Positions 1 through 9,538 of a stretch of DNA of 64,000 bases are shown piece after piece; positions within the stretch are counted from its first letter, which is position 1; every line of letters begins with the position of its first letter. The DNA comes from Dyella acidiphila (GTDB taxonomy: Bacteria; Pseudomonadota; Gammaproteobacteria; Xanthomonadales; Rhodanobacteraceae). Below the pieces are notes generated by a model. It was given only the letters and a program-made list of their open reading frames with translations. It was not told where the DNA came from and ran no database searches. The translations under genes and the position numbers were made by a program. The stretch spans positions 186,001-250,000 of the forward strand of contig NZ_JACZZA010000006.1 in assembly GCF_014863405.1 (NCBI RefSeq). The letters are read 5' to 3'.

Positions 1-1
1 G

Positions 2-484
2 GGCAAATACGCCGACCTGATCTGCCTGATGACCTATGACCAGCACACGCGCTGGACCGCGCCCGGTCCAGTAGACGGCCTGCCGTGGATGCTGGAGCAG
101 CTCAAATACGCCTTGACGCTGGTACCCAGGCAGAAGCTCTCGCTGGGCATCGCGCTCTACGGCTATCACTGGTATACCGGCAATCCGGTGCGCGACGATG
201 GCAGCGAGGCTTCCAATATCCAGGCCAGCTACATCGACGCCGACGAGTCCTTCCCGCTGGCGCAGGAACAGCATGCCGATGTGCAGTGGGATTCGGTCGA
301 CCACGAGTCCTGGTATTACTTCTACCGCGACGACATGCGCGAATGGGTGTTCCGGCCCGATGCGCGCAGTTTCGCCGACCGCTATGCCTTGGTGAAGCAA
401 TACGATCTGGAAGGTTTCTGCGCCTGGGTGATCGGCGCGGAAGATCCCAAGGTATGGGACGAGCTGCCGGTGGTGCAGCGTTGA
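2..484 (+). CDS. Glycoside hydrolase family 18 protein (C-terminal part; 5' end outside window)
   Basis: This is the C-terminal ~160 residues of a GH18 TIM-barrel enzyme (chitinase or endo-beta-N-acetylglucosaminidase type). The frame is open from base 2 and ends in TGA at 482-484. The stretch LICLMTYDQH is the typical GH18 beta-6 strand with its Met-x-Tyr-Asp signature, and the late barrel motifs LSLGIALYGYHW and GFCAWVIGAEDPKVW (Trp at the barrel bottom) are also visible. The catalytic DxxDxDxE motif lies upstream of the window. It is followed after 59 nt by a GH3 gene on the same strand. In Xanthomonas N-glycan clusters the GH18 member is an endo-N-acetylglucosaminidase. That role is plausible here but cannot be separated from chitinase on this fragment. 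Confidence 0.85.
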   Translation, partial: GKYADLICLMTYDQHTRWTAPGPVDGLPWMLEQLKYALTLVPRQKLSLGIALYGYHWYTGNPVRDDGSEASNIQASYIDADESFPLAQEQHADVQWDSVDHESWYYFYRDDMREWVFRPDARSFADRYALVKQYDLEGFCAWVIGAEDPKVWDELPVVQR

Positions 485-543
485 TCCGCACGCGCAAGGA
501 TGCAGTGTCCATCGCCGTTGATAGAGGCCTGTAGCAGCGCATC

Positions 544-3159
544 ATGAAGCTTGTCGGCGCCATCGTTAAAAAGAGCACGCTGCTGGCGTTTGTCGCCGCG
601 GCGGCAACTGTGCCGTTCACTGCGGCAAGCCAGGATGCGCAGAGCCAGGCCGCGGCGCTGGTGGCGCACATGACGCTGCCGGAAAAGGTCGCGCAGCTGC
701 AGAGCAACGCACCGGCCATTCCGCGCCTGCATATCGCCGCCTATGACTGGTGGAACGAAGGCCTGCACGGGCATGCGCGCGACGGCGATGCCACCGTGTT
801 TCCGCAGGCGATCGGCCTGGCGGCGAGCTGGGACACCGGCCTGCTTCATGATGTCGGCAGCGTGGTGTCGACCGAGGCGCGCGCCCGCTTCAATGCCGCC
901 GGCGCGGGCCATAGCCATGCGCGTTATGAAGGGCTCAGCATCTGGTCGCCCAACATCAACATCTTTCGCGATCCGCGCTGGGGCCGCGGCCAGGAAACCT
1001 ACGGCGAAGACCCGTATCTCACCGGCCAGCTCGCCATCGGTTTCATCCGCGGTATCCAGGGCGACGATCCGGCGCACCCGCGCGCGATCGCCACGCCCAA
1101 GCATTTCGTGGTGCATAGCGGACCGGAATCGGGCCGTCACGGTTTCGACGTAGATGTGTCGCCGCACGATCTGGAAGCGACCTATCTGCCGGCCTTCCGC
1201 GCGGCGATCGTCGATGCGCACGCCGATTCCGTCATGTGCGCCTACAACGCGCTGCATGGCACGCCGGTATGTGCCGACGATGCCTTGCTGAGCACGCGGC
1301 TGCGGCATGACTGGGGCTTCAAGGGCTATGTCGTTTCCGATTGCGATGCGATCGACGACATGACCGAGTTCCATTATTTCAAGCCGGACAATGCCCAGTC
1401 TTCGGCTGCTGCGCTGAAGGCCGGCACCGACCTCGATTGCGGCGACGCCTATGCGGGCCTGCTCGATGCCGTGCACCAAGGCTACGTGACCGAAAAAGCG
1501 CTCGATACCGCGCTGACCCGCTTGTTTGCCGCACGCTACCGCTTCGGCGAATGGGGTGGCGGCAACGATCCCTATGCATCGATCGGCCTGGACCAGATCG
1601 ACACCGCTGCCCACCGTCAGTTTGCCTTGCAGGCTGCGCTGGAATCGATCGTTCTGTTAAAGAACGAACACGGTGCATTGCCGCTGTCGGCGGGTGCACG
1701 TGTGGCCGTGGTCGGGCCGAACGCCGATACGCTGGAAACGCTGGAAGCCAATTATCACGGCACCGCGCGCGCACCGGTGACGCCGTTGCAGGGTCTGCGC
1801 CAGCGCTTCGGCGCGCAGCAGATCAGCTATGCGCAGGGCGCGCCGATCGCCGGTGGCGTACCGGTGCCGATTCCCGAAACGGCCTTGCGCACGCCGGACG
1901 GCAGTCAGCCTGGCCTGACCGGCGAATATTTCGCCACGCCCGATTTCAACGGCAAGCCAGCCCTGGTGCGTACCGATCGCCGCATCGATTTCGATTGGGA
2001 TCACGCCGCGCCGGCGGACGGCTTGCCGGTGAGCGGTGATGCCGTGCGCTGGCGCGGCGAACTGCTGCCGCCGGGTGCCGGCGACTACACGCTGGCTTTG
2101 CACGTCGACCGCTGCTTCGACTGCGCCAGTCACGATCCATTGCGCTTGTATATCGACGATCGCCTGGTGGTCGACGACAACGGCAGCGATACGTCGATGC
2201 AGGCAAAGCTGCATTTCGACGACACGCATCCGCATGCGATCCGCATCGAGCTGCTGCACAGCGGGCAGGATCAGGGCCTGCGCCTGCAATGGCTGGCACC
2301 GGCCGCGGCGCAGCTGGCCGAAGCCGAGTCAGTCGTGCGCCATGCCGATGCGGTAGTGGCCTTTGTCGGCTTGTCGCCGGATGTGGAAGGCGAGGAGCTG
2401 AAGATCGACGTGCCCGGTTTCAACGGCGGCGATCGCACCGATATCGGTCTGCCCGCCGCGCAGCGCGATTTGCTGGAGCGCGTCGCGGCCAGCGGCAAAC
2501 CGCTGGTCGTGGTGCTGATGTCCGGCAGCGCGGTGGCCTTGAATTGGGCCAAGGCGCATGCCGATGCAATCGTCGCCGCCTGGTATCCGGGCGAAGACGG
2601 TGGCGATGCCATCGCGCAGGTATTGGCCGGCGACTACAACCCGGGCGGACGCCTGCCGGTCACGTTCTATCAGTCCACCAGCGACCTGCCGCCGTTTGTG
2701 AGCTACGCCACGCAGGGGCGTACGTATCGCTACTTCAAAGGCACGCCGCTTTATTCGTTCGGCTTTGGCCTGAGCTATACCCATTTCAGCTACAGCGATC
2801 TGCAGGTGTCCGCACCACAGCTGCAGGCCGGTGGCGCACTGCAAGCGAGCGTGCTGGTTCGCAACGACGGCAAGCGGGCCGGCGATGAAGTGGTGCAGGT
2901 TTATTTGGATGCGCCGGACGATGCGCTGGCGCCGCGCCATGCGCTGGTCGGTTTTCGCCGCGTGCATCTGGCAGCCGGTGAAAGCCTTCGCATTCCCTTC
3001 ACGCTGACACCACGCGAACTCAGTGAAGTGGATGCAGCGGGCCGGCGCGCAGTCGAAGCCGGCCATTACCGTTTGTTCGCCGGTGGCGCGCAGCCGGGAG
3101 ATGGCGAAGGCGTGGCGAATACGTTCGTGATTGTTGGACGGCAGGCATTGCCGCGGTGA
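544..3159 (+). CDS. Exported GH3 beta-glucosidase/beta-xylosidase with inserted PA14 domain
   Basis: An 871-aa secreted family 3 glycoside hydrolase. A signal peptide covers about residues 1-28. The N-terminal TIM barrel ends with the nucleophile motif VVSDCDAID (Asp266). The second alpha/beta domain is interrupted by a PA14 domain at about residues 450-583, beginning GLTGEYFATPDF. The acid/base region is the Glu cluster VEGEEL near residue 615, and a fibronectin-III-like domain closes the protein (about 745-868). The form SDCDA and the GEDPYLTGQL motif are typical of bacterial xylosidase/BglX-type GH3 enzymes that remove beta-linked xylose or glucose. It lies between GH18 and glucokinase genes on the same strand. 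In Xanthomonas N-glycan loci a GH3 enzyme removes core beta-1,2-xylose. Exact substrate specificity cannot be read from sequence. Confidence 0.93.
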   Translation: MKLVGAIVKKSTLLAFVAAAATVPFTAASQDAQSQAAALVAHMTLPEKVAQLQSNAPAIPRLHIAAYDWWNEGLHGHARDGDATVFPQAIGLAASWDTGLLHDVGSVVSTEARARFNAAGAGHSHARYEGLSIWSPNINIFRDPRWGRGQETYGEDPYLTGQLAIGFIRGIQGDDPAHPRAIATPKHFVVHSGPESGRHGFDVDVSPHDLEATYLPAFRAAIVDAHADSVMCAYNALHGTPVCADDALLSTRLRHDWGFKGYVVSDCDAIDDMTEFHYFKPDNAQSSAAALKAGTDLDCGDAYAGLLDAVHQGYVTEKALDTALTRLFAARYRFGEWGGGNDPYASIGLDQIDTAAHRQFALQAALESIVLLKNEHGALPLSAGARVAVVGPNADTLETLEANYHGTARAPVTPLQGLRQRFGAQQISYAQGAPIAGGVPVPIPETALRTPDGSQPGLTGEYFATPDFNGKPALVRTDRRIDFDWDHAAPADGLPVSGDAVRWRGELLPPGAGDYTLALHVDRCFDCASHDPLRLYIDDRLVVDDNGSDTSMQAKLHFDDTHPHAIRIELLHSGQDQGLRLQWLAPAAAQLAEAESVVRHADAVVAFVGLSPDVEGEELKIDVPGFNGGDRTDIGLPAAQRDLLERVAASGKPLVVVLMSGSAVALNWAKAHADAIVAAWYPGEDGGDAIAQVLAGDYNPGGRLPVTFYQSTSDLPPFVSYATQGRTYRYFKGTPLYSFGFGLSYTHFSYSDLQVSAPQLQAGGALQASVLVRNDGKRAGDEVVQVYLDAPDDALAPRHALVGFRRVHLAAGESLRIPFTLTPRELSEVDAAGRRAVEAGHYRLFAGGAQPGDGEGVANTFVIVGRQALPR

Positions 3160-3553
3160 CTGCCGGCCATGGGGCGACGGGGAGGTCGCGCCGGATTTTG
3201 GAGTGCTGTGCAAGACATGCGCAGATTTTTATTGCAGCGGTCTTGACCGGCCCGGCCATACCTGTCTAGGCAGGCTTCGTTGCATAGAAAAAACAAGGAT
3301 TTATGCGTAGGTTTCGTAGACCTGACGGTATGGCAAAGCGCTCTGCTGCAATGCGACTTGCCACGATCTAAATGAGCTCGATAAGCTTTCTACACATAAA
3401 TATAAAACTGGCGTTCGTATATGAAACGGAAGCGTCAGTGCGGGGTTTAACGGGATAGGTGTTTGTTTTCACCGGAGGGGAGATGCGGGGCTCAATCCAG
3501 CTGGATCGTGGCGCAGCAACTCTGCCGGTTGCAGGCAGGAGTTTGTGCTGCGT
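3160..3553. other. Intergenic region before glucokinase
   Basis: A 394-nt gap without a convincing gene. The distal half is AT-richer (about 3385-3430) and contains an imperfect palindrome TTCGTATATGAA at 3414-3425 (10 of 12 positions symmetric), which could be part of an operator. No clear sigma-70 promoter or terminator was found. An AGGAG ribosome-binding site at 3537-3541 belongs to the next gene. Confidence 0.4.
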
Positions 3554-4669
3554 ATGAAAGCCGATTATCACGTCTATGACGCTGCCGGCAGCGCCGAGCC
3601 TCCCGCGAACGGGACGGACGGAGTGACCGCGCAGGTGGATGCCATGCCTTCGGCCACAGTGAGCGCACTGTCGATGGAGCAAGCGGCTTTTCTTGCCGCC
3701 GATGTCGGCGGCACGCATGCGCGTATCGGCCTGGTGGCGATGCGTCCGGGCCAGAGCGCGCCGGCCATGCTCGCTTATCGCGTCTACAAATGCGCGGAGT
3801 TCTCCAGCCTGGAGAACATCCTGCATACCTTCTGCGATGCCTTCGCTGTGCGTCCGCGCAAGCTGGTGCTTGCCTGCGCGGGTTTCCTGCTGGATGGGCG
3901 CGTGGTCAACAACAATCTGGTGTGGCCGATCGCGCCGGCCGACCTCAAAGCGGCACTCGCGTTGACCGACGTGGAAGTGCTCAACGATTTCGAAGCGCTG
4001 GCCTACGGCACCGCCTATCTGGATGCCGATAGCGTGCAGACCTTGCACGCACCGGCCGCGCACGAGAAGCCGGGGCAGGGGCCGGTGGTGATCGTCGGCC
4101 CGGGTACCGGGCTGGGCGTGGCCGTGCGCCTGCCCGATGCGCATCCCAGTGTGCTCGCCACCGAAGCCGGTCATATCCAGCTCGCTGCACGCGTCGGACG
4201 CGAACAGCAGGTGCTGGCGCAACTGGCGCCGCCCGATACGCATGTGCCGTACGACGATGTGCTGTCGGGTCCTGGCTTGCTGCGCGTGTATCGCGCGGTA
4301 TGTCGCCTGGAGAATGTATCGCCGACGCTGGAAGATCCGGCCGCCATCACGGCTGCCGCATGCATGGGCAGCAATGCGCAGGCGCTGGAAACCTTGCAGC
4401 TGTTCTGCGCGTGGCTCGGTTCCTATATCGGCGATCTGGCGATGCTGTACGGCGCCACCGGCGGTGTGTACCTGGCCGGTGGATTTCTCTCGCGCATTAC
4501 CGATTTCATGGCGAAAAGCCGTTTTATCGAACGCTTTCTGGATAAGGGCGTGGTGCGTCCGTTCCTGCAGACCGTGCCGGTCCACGTGGTGGATCACGCG
4601 CAGCTGGCAGTGATCGGCGCGGCCAGCTGGCTGATGGATCGTTCTTCCTCGTCCCGCACTCAACCGTAA
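3554..4669 (+). CDS. glk: Glucokinase (Glk, ROK-independent bacterial glucokinase family)
   Basis: ATP-dependent glucokinase, phosphorylating cytoplasmic glucose to glucose 6-phosphate. The family signature ADVGGTHARIGLV (phosphate-1 loop, about residues 46-58), the substrate strand VEVLNDFEALAYG and the adenosine motif VIVGPGTGLGVA are all present, followed by EAGHIQL. The N-terminus has about 40 residues before the DVGGT strand, longer than in E. coli Glk. Possible starts are GTG at 3545 (3 nt after AGGAG), ATG at 3554 (12 nt after AGGAG, chosen) and ATG at 3674, which would give a more usual length. It sits inside the glycoside hydrolase locus and would feed released glucose into metabolism. 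It ends 9 nt before the fucosidase start, so the two are probably cotranscribed. Confidence 0.9.
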   Translation: MKADYHVYDAAGSAEPPANGTDGVTAQVDAMPSATVSALSMEQAAFLAADVGGTHARIGLVAMRPGQSAPAMLAYRVYKCAEFSSLENILHTFCDAFAVRPRKLVLACAGFLLDGRVVNNNLVWPIAPADLKAALALTDVEVLNDFEALAYGTAYLDADSVQTLHAPAAHEKPGQGPVVIVGPGTGLGVAVRLPDAHPSVLATEAGHIQLAARVGREQQVLAQLAPPDTHVPYDDVLSGPGLLRVYRAVCRLENVSPTLEDPAAITAAACMGSNAQALETLQLFCAWLGSYIGDLAMLYGATGGVYLAGGFLSRITDFMAKSRFIERFLDKGVVRPFLQTVPVHVVDHAQLAVIGAASWLMDRSSSSRTQP

Positions 4670-4678
4670 CGGGAGCCT

Positions 4679-6355
4679 ATGTCCGCGCAAACCTACTCAT
4701 GGCGTCGTAGCGGTATTTGGATCGTGGCGATGGCCGCGCTGCATGGTGCTTGCGCCATGGCTGCGGATACCACGCACAGCGTCACGCCCCCGGATGCGGC
4801 CACTATCGAGCAGCAGTGGACGGCAGCCAATCGTCCGTATGACGGCGCGCGCCAGGCGATCCTGTCGCAGGCGCTGAAAACCGCCTGGCAAGGGCCGATG
4901 CAGCCGGACTGGCAGCGTCTTACCGGCTACACCACGCCGGAGTGGTATCGCGATGCTAAGTTCGGCATCTTCATCCACTGGGGCGTGTATTCGGTAGCGG
5001 CGTACAAGGGCGAGTGGTATCCGCGCCATGCCTACGAGCGCACTGGCGAATACGCCGATTACTACCAGCACCAGATCGCCACCTACGGCCCGATGCCGCA
5101 AGTGGGCTACAAGGATCTGATTCCGCGCTTCAAGGCCGAGCACTTCGATCCGAATGCATGGGCGGCGCTGTTCCGCGAAGCCGGTGCGCGCTATGTGGTG
5201 CCGGTGGCCGAACATCACGACGGCTTTGCGATGTACAACTCCAGGTTGTCGGACTGGACTGCCGTAAAAATGGGCCCGCATCGCGATGTGATCGGCGAGC
5301 TGGCCAAGGCCGTGCGTGCGCAGGGCATGAAGCTGGGTCTTTCCTCGCATCGCGCCGAGCACGACTGGTTCTACGAATACGGCCGCACTTTCAATTCCGA
5401 CGTCAACGATCCGCGCTACGCCGCACTGTACGGTCCGGCGCATCCGTCGGTTTCGAACAAGGGCGAAGACGGGCAGGAAGTGGACTGGACCTTCGTCTCC
5501 GATGCCTATCTCAACGACTGGCTGGCGCGTTCGTCCGAGATCGTGCAGGACTACCACCCCGACCTGATGTATTTCGACTGGTGGGTGGGCCAGCCGCGCT
5601 TCCGCCAGGCGCTGGCCGAGTTCGCCGCGTTCTACTACAACCAGGCCGCCGCGCGCGGGCAGGGCGTGGTGTTGAATTACAAGTTGAACGATATGCGTCC
5701 CGGCACCGGCACGATGAATATCGAGCGCGGCCAGGCGGCGGATATCCGTCCGCAGCCGTGGCAGACCGAAACCTCGATCAGTCCCGATTCCTGGGGCTAC
5801 GCCGAAGGCGATACCTATAAGTCGCCGGACGAAATCGTGCAGCTGCTGGCCGACGTGGTAAGCAAGAACGGCAACCTGCTGCTGAATATCGGTCCGAAGG
5901 CCGACGGCACCATTCCGTCGGAAGCGCAGGGCATCCTGCACGCCATCGGCCAGTGGATGCATGCCAACGGCGAGGCGATCTACAGCACGCGCCCGTGGCA
6001 GCGCTTCGGCGAAGGTCCCACCCAGGTGGTGGCCGGCACCATGCAGGACACCAAGACCAAACCGTACACCGCGGACGATTTCCGCTTTACCACCAAAGAC
6101 AACCATTTGTACGCGATCGAAATGGCGTGGCCGGCATCGGGCCATGCGCAGATCCATTCGATTACGCCTTCGATGAAGGTGAGCGCGGTGACCTTGCTGG
6201 CCACCGGCAAAACGCTTGCCTTCGAGCAGCGGGCCGACGGCCTGCACCTGACGTTGCCGGCGCAGCCCGCCGGCGTGCATGTGTATGCGTATCGCATCGA
6301 CATGCCAACGAATCCTTCGCATACCACGGAGGAGGGCAACGCGGCTAAACAATAA
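4679..6355 (+). CDS. Exported GH29 alpha-L-fucosidase
   Basis: A 558-aa secreted alpha-L-fucosidase that removes terminal or core fucose from glycans with retention of configuration. A signal peptide covers about residues 1-28 and ends in GACAMAA. Conserved GH29 motifs are KFGIFIHWGVYSV, AEHHDGFAMY (HHDGF at 179-183) and MYFDWWVG with the probable nucleophile Asp300. NGNLLLNIGPKADG is a characteristic GH29 C-terminal barrel motif. A small beta domain follows. The start is the ATG 9 nt after glk, preceded by GGGAG. Neighbours (GH3, GH20, GH18, TonB receptor) suggest action on fucosylated N-glycans, where GH29 enzymes remove alpha-1,3-core fucose. Linkage specificity is inferred, not seen. Confidence 0.94.
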   Translation: MSAQTYSWRRSGIWIVAMAALHGACAMAADTTHSVTPPDAATIEQQWTAANRPYDGARQAILSQALKTAWQGPMQPDWQRLTGYTTPEWYRDAKFGIFIHWGVYSVAAYKGEWYPRHAYERTGEYADYYQHQIATYGPMPQVGYKDLIPRFKAEHFDPNAWAALFREAGARYVVPVAEHHDGFAMYNSRLSDWTAVKMGPHRDVIGELAKAVRAQGMKLGLSSHRAEHDWFYEYGRTFNSDVNDPRYAALYGPAHPSVSNKGEDGQEVDWTFVSDAYLNDWLARSSEIVQDYHPDLMYFDWWVGQPRFRQALAEFAAFYYNQAAARGQGVVLNYKLNDMRPGTGTMNIERGQAADIRPQPWQTETSISPDSWGYAEGDTYKSPDEIVQLLADVVSKNGNLLLNIGPKADGTIPSEAQGILHAIGQWMHANGEAIYSTRPWQRFGEGPTQVVAGTMQDTKTKPYTADDFRFTTKDNHLYAIEMAWPASGHAQIHSITPSMKVSAVTLLATGKTLAFEQRADGLHLTLPAQPAGVHVYAYRIDMPTNPSHTTEEGNAAKQ

Positions 6356-6494
6356 CATCGTTGCCGTTTTACAAAAGCAAGGCTTCCGGTCTGCGCTCGA
6401 AGGATTCGGATACAGGCAAGCCGCATATGTCGCTTCCAGCTATTAGGGGGTTGGGAGTGATTCAAGACACCGCATTCAACTGTAGGGGAGCACC

Positions 6495-9458
6495 ATGAAG
6501 AACATACACATACGTCGAGGCGTACTTGCCAGTTCGCTGGCACTGGCGCTGTTTGCACCGGGCGCATTCGCGCAGACATCGAGCACGAACTCCAGCGATA
6601 CGCAGTCCAACCAGCAAGCCGCTCCGCAGCAGAGCACGTCGTCCAGCACGCAGTCGAACAACCAGGGCAACGCCAAGCAGCTGCAGGCCGTCACCGTTAC
6701 CGGTTCGATGATTCCGCGCGTGCAGGTCGAGGGTCCGGCGCCGGTGACCACGATTACCGGCCAGCAGATCAAGGACGAGGGTTACACCACCCTGTGGGAA
6801 TTCCTCGATTCGCTGCCGCAGATGGGCCAGACGCAGGACCCTGCCAGCTGGGGCGCCACCTCGGTGAATGCGCGTTCGGTCAACCTGCGTAACCTCGGCG
6901 CGGGCTTTAGCCTGCTGCTGATCGACGGACATCGCGTGGTGGACTACCCGCAGCCGATGAACGCGCAGAGCAACTTCCAGAACTACAACAACATCCCTTC
7001 CGGCATGATCGACCATGTCGACGTGCTGGCCTCGGGCGCATCCTCGATCTACGGTTCGGATGCGATCGCGGGCGTGGTCAACGTGATCCTGAAGAAGAAC
7101 TATCAGGGTGACGATCTGCAGGTCACCGGTGGCGGCGCCACGCGCGGCGGCCGTGCCTACGGCGACATCAACCTGACCGGCGGCCATTCCGGCGAGAACT
7201 GGCACGTGATGTACAACCTGGAGCATTCCAACCGCACGGCGTTGTGGGGCAGCGATCGTCCGTACCAGGATTCGGTCGCCGATGCAGGCTACGGCTCCTG
7301 GAGCCCGGCCGACCGCATGTTCGGCTACCAGTACGATGCGCATGGCTCTACCGCGCTCTCTGCGATGACCGGCGCGGGCACGTATATCACGCCGCCCGCA
7401 GGCACCTGTTCGAAGTTCACCAACTCGCAGTTGAGCCAGTCGCATAGCGTCACCACGCAGGGTAACCAGATCACCGGCACCACCGACAATGGCTACTACT
7501 GTTCGCAGCCGAACCTGTTCCAGAACTGGGTGCTGACCCCGGGCAGCATCAACAACAGCGGTTACCTCTCCGGCGAATACGACTTCAGCAACGGTCTGCA
7601 GGTCTATGGATCGGCCGCTCTGTACGACACCACCGGCATTTCCAACACGCAGTTGTGGGGTATCGGCACGGGTGCGTTCTACGACCAGACCACGGGCCAG
7701 GTCATCAGCAACGCCGTGCGCCAGTTTACGGCGCAGGAGACCGGCTCCGAGGGCAATACCTACGACCACGAGCAGAACTGGAACCTGCAGCTCGGCCTGC
7801 GCGGTAGCTTCGATGACAGCCGTTTCAACTGGGACCTGAACCTCAATAGCCAGAAGTACATCGTGCATGAGGACTACACGGCCTACGACGGCGTGGCAGC
7901 GAACAACTTCTTCCTCGGCAAGCAGCTGGGCACCACCACCGTCGGCGGCACCACCTATCCGGTCTATGCCATGAACTGGCAGCAGTGGTGGAACCCGATG
8001 ACCCCGCAGCAAGCCAACCAGTTCCTGATGGGAGGCGAGGACACCGCCGAGTCGTGGCTGAACCAGGCGCAGTTCCATATCAACGGCGAGCTGTACAAGC
8101 TGCCGTGGGTGGACGAGCCGATCGGCTGGGCCGCCGTCGCGGAAGCCGCCGACAACGGCTACCAGTTGTCACCGGACCCGCGCGGTGCCGACGGCACGAC
8201 CTTCGTCAACCCGTTCTACGAGCACAACACCGGTGGCGGCACGCGCCAGCGTTATTCGTTCGGCACCGAGTTCCGCATGCCGATCCTGGATACGCTGACC
8301 TGGACGCTGTCCGGCCGTCTGGACAAGTACCACGATGCCAGCAGCGCCGACGTCGCGCGTACCTGGGGCACCGGTATCGAGTGGCGTCCGTTCGACAGCC
8401 TGCTGTTGCGTGGTACCTACAACACCAACTTCAAGGCGCCTGACATGCAGGCGATCTACCAGACCGGCTCCACCGAGCCGCAGGGCGATTACGTCGATCC
8501 TCTGCAGTGCATCAACGCGCTCAAGCAGGGCCAGACCGACAACACCTGGTGCCAGCTGATCCAGCGCCCGCAATCGCAGTACTACTCGCTCACCACCAAG
8601 GGCAACCCGGAGCTGCAGTCGCAGACCGGCCACTCCTGGACCTACGGTTTCGTGTGGCAGGTGATCGGCGTGGAAGGTCTGTCGGTGTCCGCCGACTACT
8701 GGCACATGGGCGTGGACAACGCCATCCAGTACCTCTCCCAGAGCACGGTGCTGACGGATGAAGCGGGCTGCAAAACCGGTCTGCAAGTCAACGGTACCGC
8801 CGGCCTGCAGGCGTATACCGCCCACGTGCCGGGATCGGCGTACTGCAACATGGTCGAGGGCTTGGTCACGCGTAATGCGGCTGGCGTGATCACCAACGTC
8901 AACTCCGGTCCGATCAACGAAGCGTCGCTGTATGTAAGCGGTATCGATGCGTCGCTGGACTACAAGAAGCGCACCGACTACGGCATCTTCCGCACCAGCG
9001 TCAACTACACCGACAACTTGTCGTACAAGGAGCGCGTGCTGGCCTCCGATCCGCTGCTCAATACGCGCTATGAGCACGTGGCGAGCAGGGTGACCTGGAT
9101 CGGCGACTGGACCAAGGGTGCCTGGAACGTGTCGCTCTCGGGCGAACGCGACGGTACCCTGCGCTCGCCGGGCTACGGTGCGTGCGAAGAGCTCGCCAAC
9201 GGCACCCAGCCGGGCCTGGGCGATGCGGATTGCGTGGTCTACAACGGTCACGTGCCGGTATGGATCACCTGGAACACCGCGGTGCGCTGGCAGATCAACC
9301 CGGAGACCAAGATCACCTTCACCGTCAACAATATCTTCAACAAGGTTGCGGCGATTCCGTACGACGCTGGTGGCTTCGAGTTCGTCACCACCGGGCAGTC
9401 GGCGAGTGAGTACAACGGTCGCGAGCTGTTCCTGACCTTCGATTACAAGCTCGATTGA
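6495..9458 (+). CDS. TonB-dependent outer-membrane receptor (oligosaccharide transporter)
   Basis: A 987-aa outer-membrane TonB-dependent receptor. A signal peptide (about residues 1-26, ending APGAFAQ) is followed by a Gln/Ser/Asn-rich linker of about 35 residues. Then comes a TonB-box-like QAVTVTGS and a plug domain (about 60-195) with the typical plug motifs NLRNLGAGFSLLLIDG and ASSIYGSDAIAGVVNVILKK. A long 22-strand-type barrel ends RELFLTFDYKLD. A clear GGGGAG ribosome-binding site precedes the ATG. It sits between fucosidase and hexosaminidase genes, as in Xanthomonas carbohydrate utilisation loci where the receptor imports the released oligosaccharide. The last residue is Asp rather than the usual aromatic residue. 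A strong terminator follows. Confidence 0.94.
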   Translation: MKNIHIRRGVLASSLALALFAPGAFAQTSSTNSSDTQSNQQAAPQQSTSSSTQSNNQGNAKQLQAVTVTGSMIPRVQVEGPAPVTTITGQQIKDEGYTTLWEFLDSLPQMGQTQDPASWGATSVNARSVNLRNLGAGFSLLLIDGHRVVDYPQPMNAQSNFQNYNNIPSGMIDHVDVLASGASSIYGSDAIAGVVNVILKKNYQGDDLQVTGGGATRGGRAYGDINLTGGHSGENWHVMYNLEHSNRTALWGSDRPYQDSVADAGYGSWSPADRMFGYQYDAHGSTALSAMTGAGTYITPPAGTCSKFTNSQLSQSHSVTTQGNQITGTTDNGYYCSQPNLFQNWVLTPGSINNSGYLSGEYDFSNGLQVYGSAALYDTTGISNTQLWGIGTGAFYDQTTGQVISNAVRQFTAQETGSEGNTYDHEQNWNLQLGLRGSFDDSRFNWDLNLNSQKYIVHEDYTAYDGVAANNFFLGKQLGTTTVGGTTYPVYAMNWQQWWNPMTPQQANQFLMGGEDTAESWLNQAQFHINGELYKLPWVDEPIGWAAVAEAADNGYQLSPDPRGADGTTFVNPFYEHNTGGGTRQRYSFGTEFRMPILDTLTWTLSGRLDKYHDASSADVARTWGTGIEWRPFDSLLLRGTYNTNFKAPDMQAIYQTGSTEPQGDYVDPLQCINALKQGQTDNTWCQLIQRPQSQYYSLTTKGNPELQSQTGHSWTYGFVWQVIGVEGLSVSADYWHMGVDNAIQYLSQSTVLTDEAGCKTGLQVNGTAGLQAYTAHVPGSAYCNMVEGLVTRNAAGVITNVNSGPINEASLYVSGIDASLDYKKRTDYGIFRTSVNYTDNLSYKERVLASDPLLNTRYEHVASRVTWIGDWTKGAWNVSLSGERDGTLRSPGYGACEELANGTQPGLGDADCVVYNGHVPVWITWNTAVRWQINPETKITFTVNNIFNKVAAIPYDAGGFEFVTTGQSASEYNGRELFLTFDYKLD

Positions 9459-9473
9459 TGTAGGCAATACCAG

Positions 9474-9506
9474 CGAGCCCGGCCAAAAGCCGGGCTCGTC
9501 TGTTTT
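9474..9506 (+). terminator. Rho-independent terminator after the TonB receptor gene
   Basis: A 10-bp perfect stem CGAGCCCGGC / GCCGGGCTCG (9474-9483 and 9489-9498) with a CAAAA loop, followed by TCTGTTTT. It lies 15 nt after the receptor stop, between the receptor and the GH20 gene, so the GH20 gene may have its own promoter or depend on read-through. Confidence 0.85.
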
Positions 9507-9538
9507 AGAGCAGTATGTTTTTGAATGGAGTACATCCG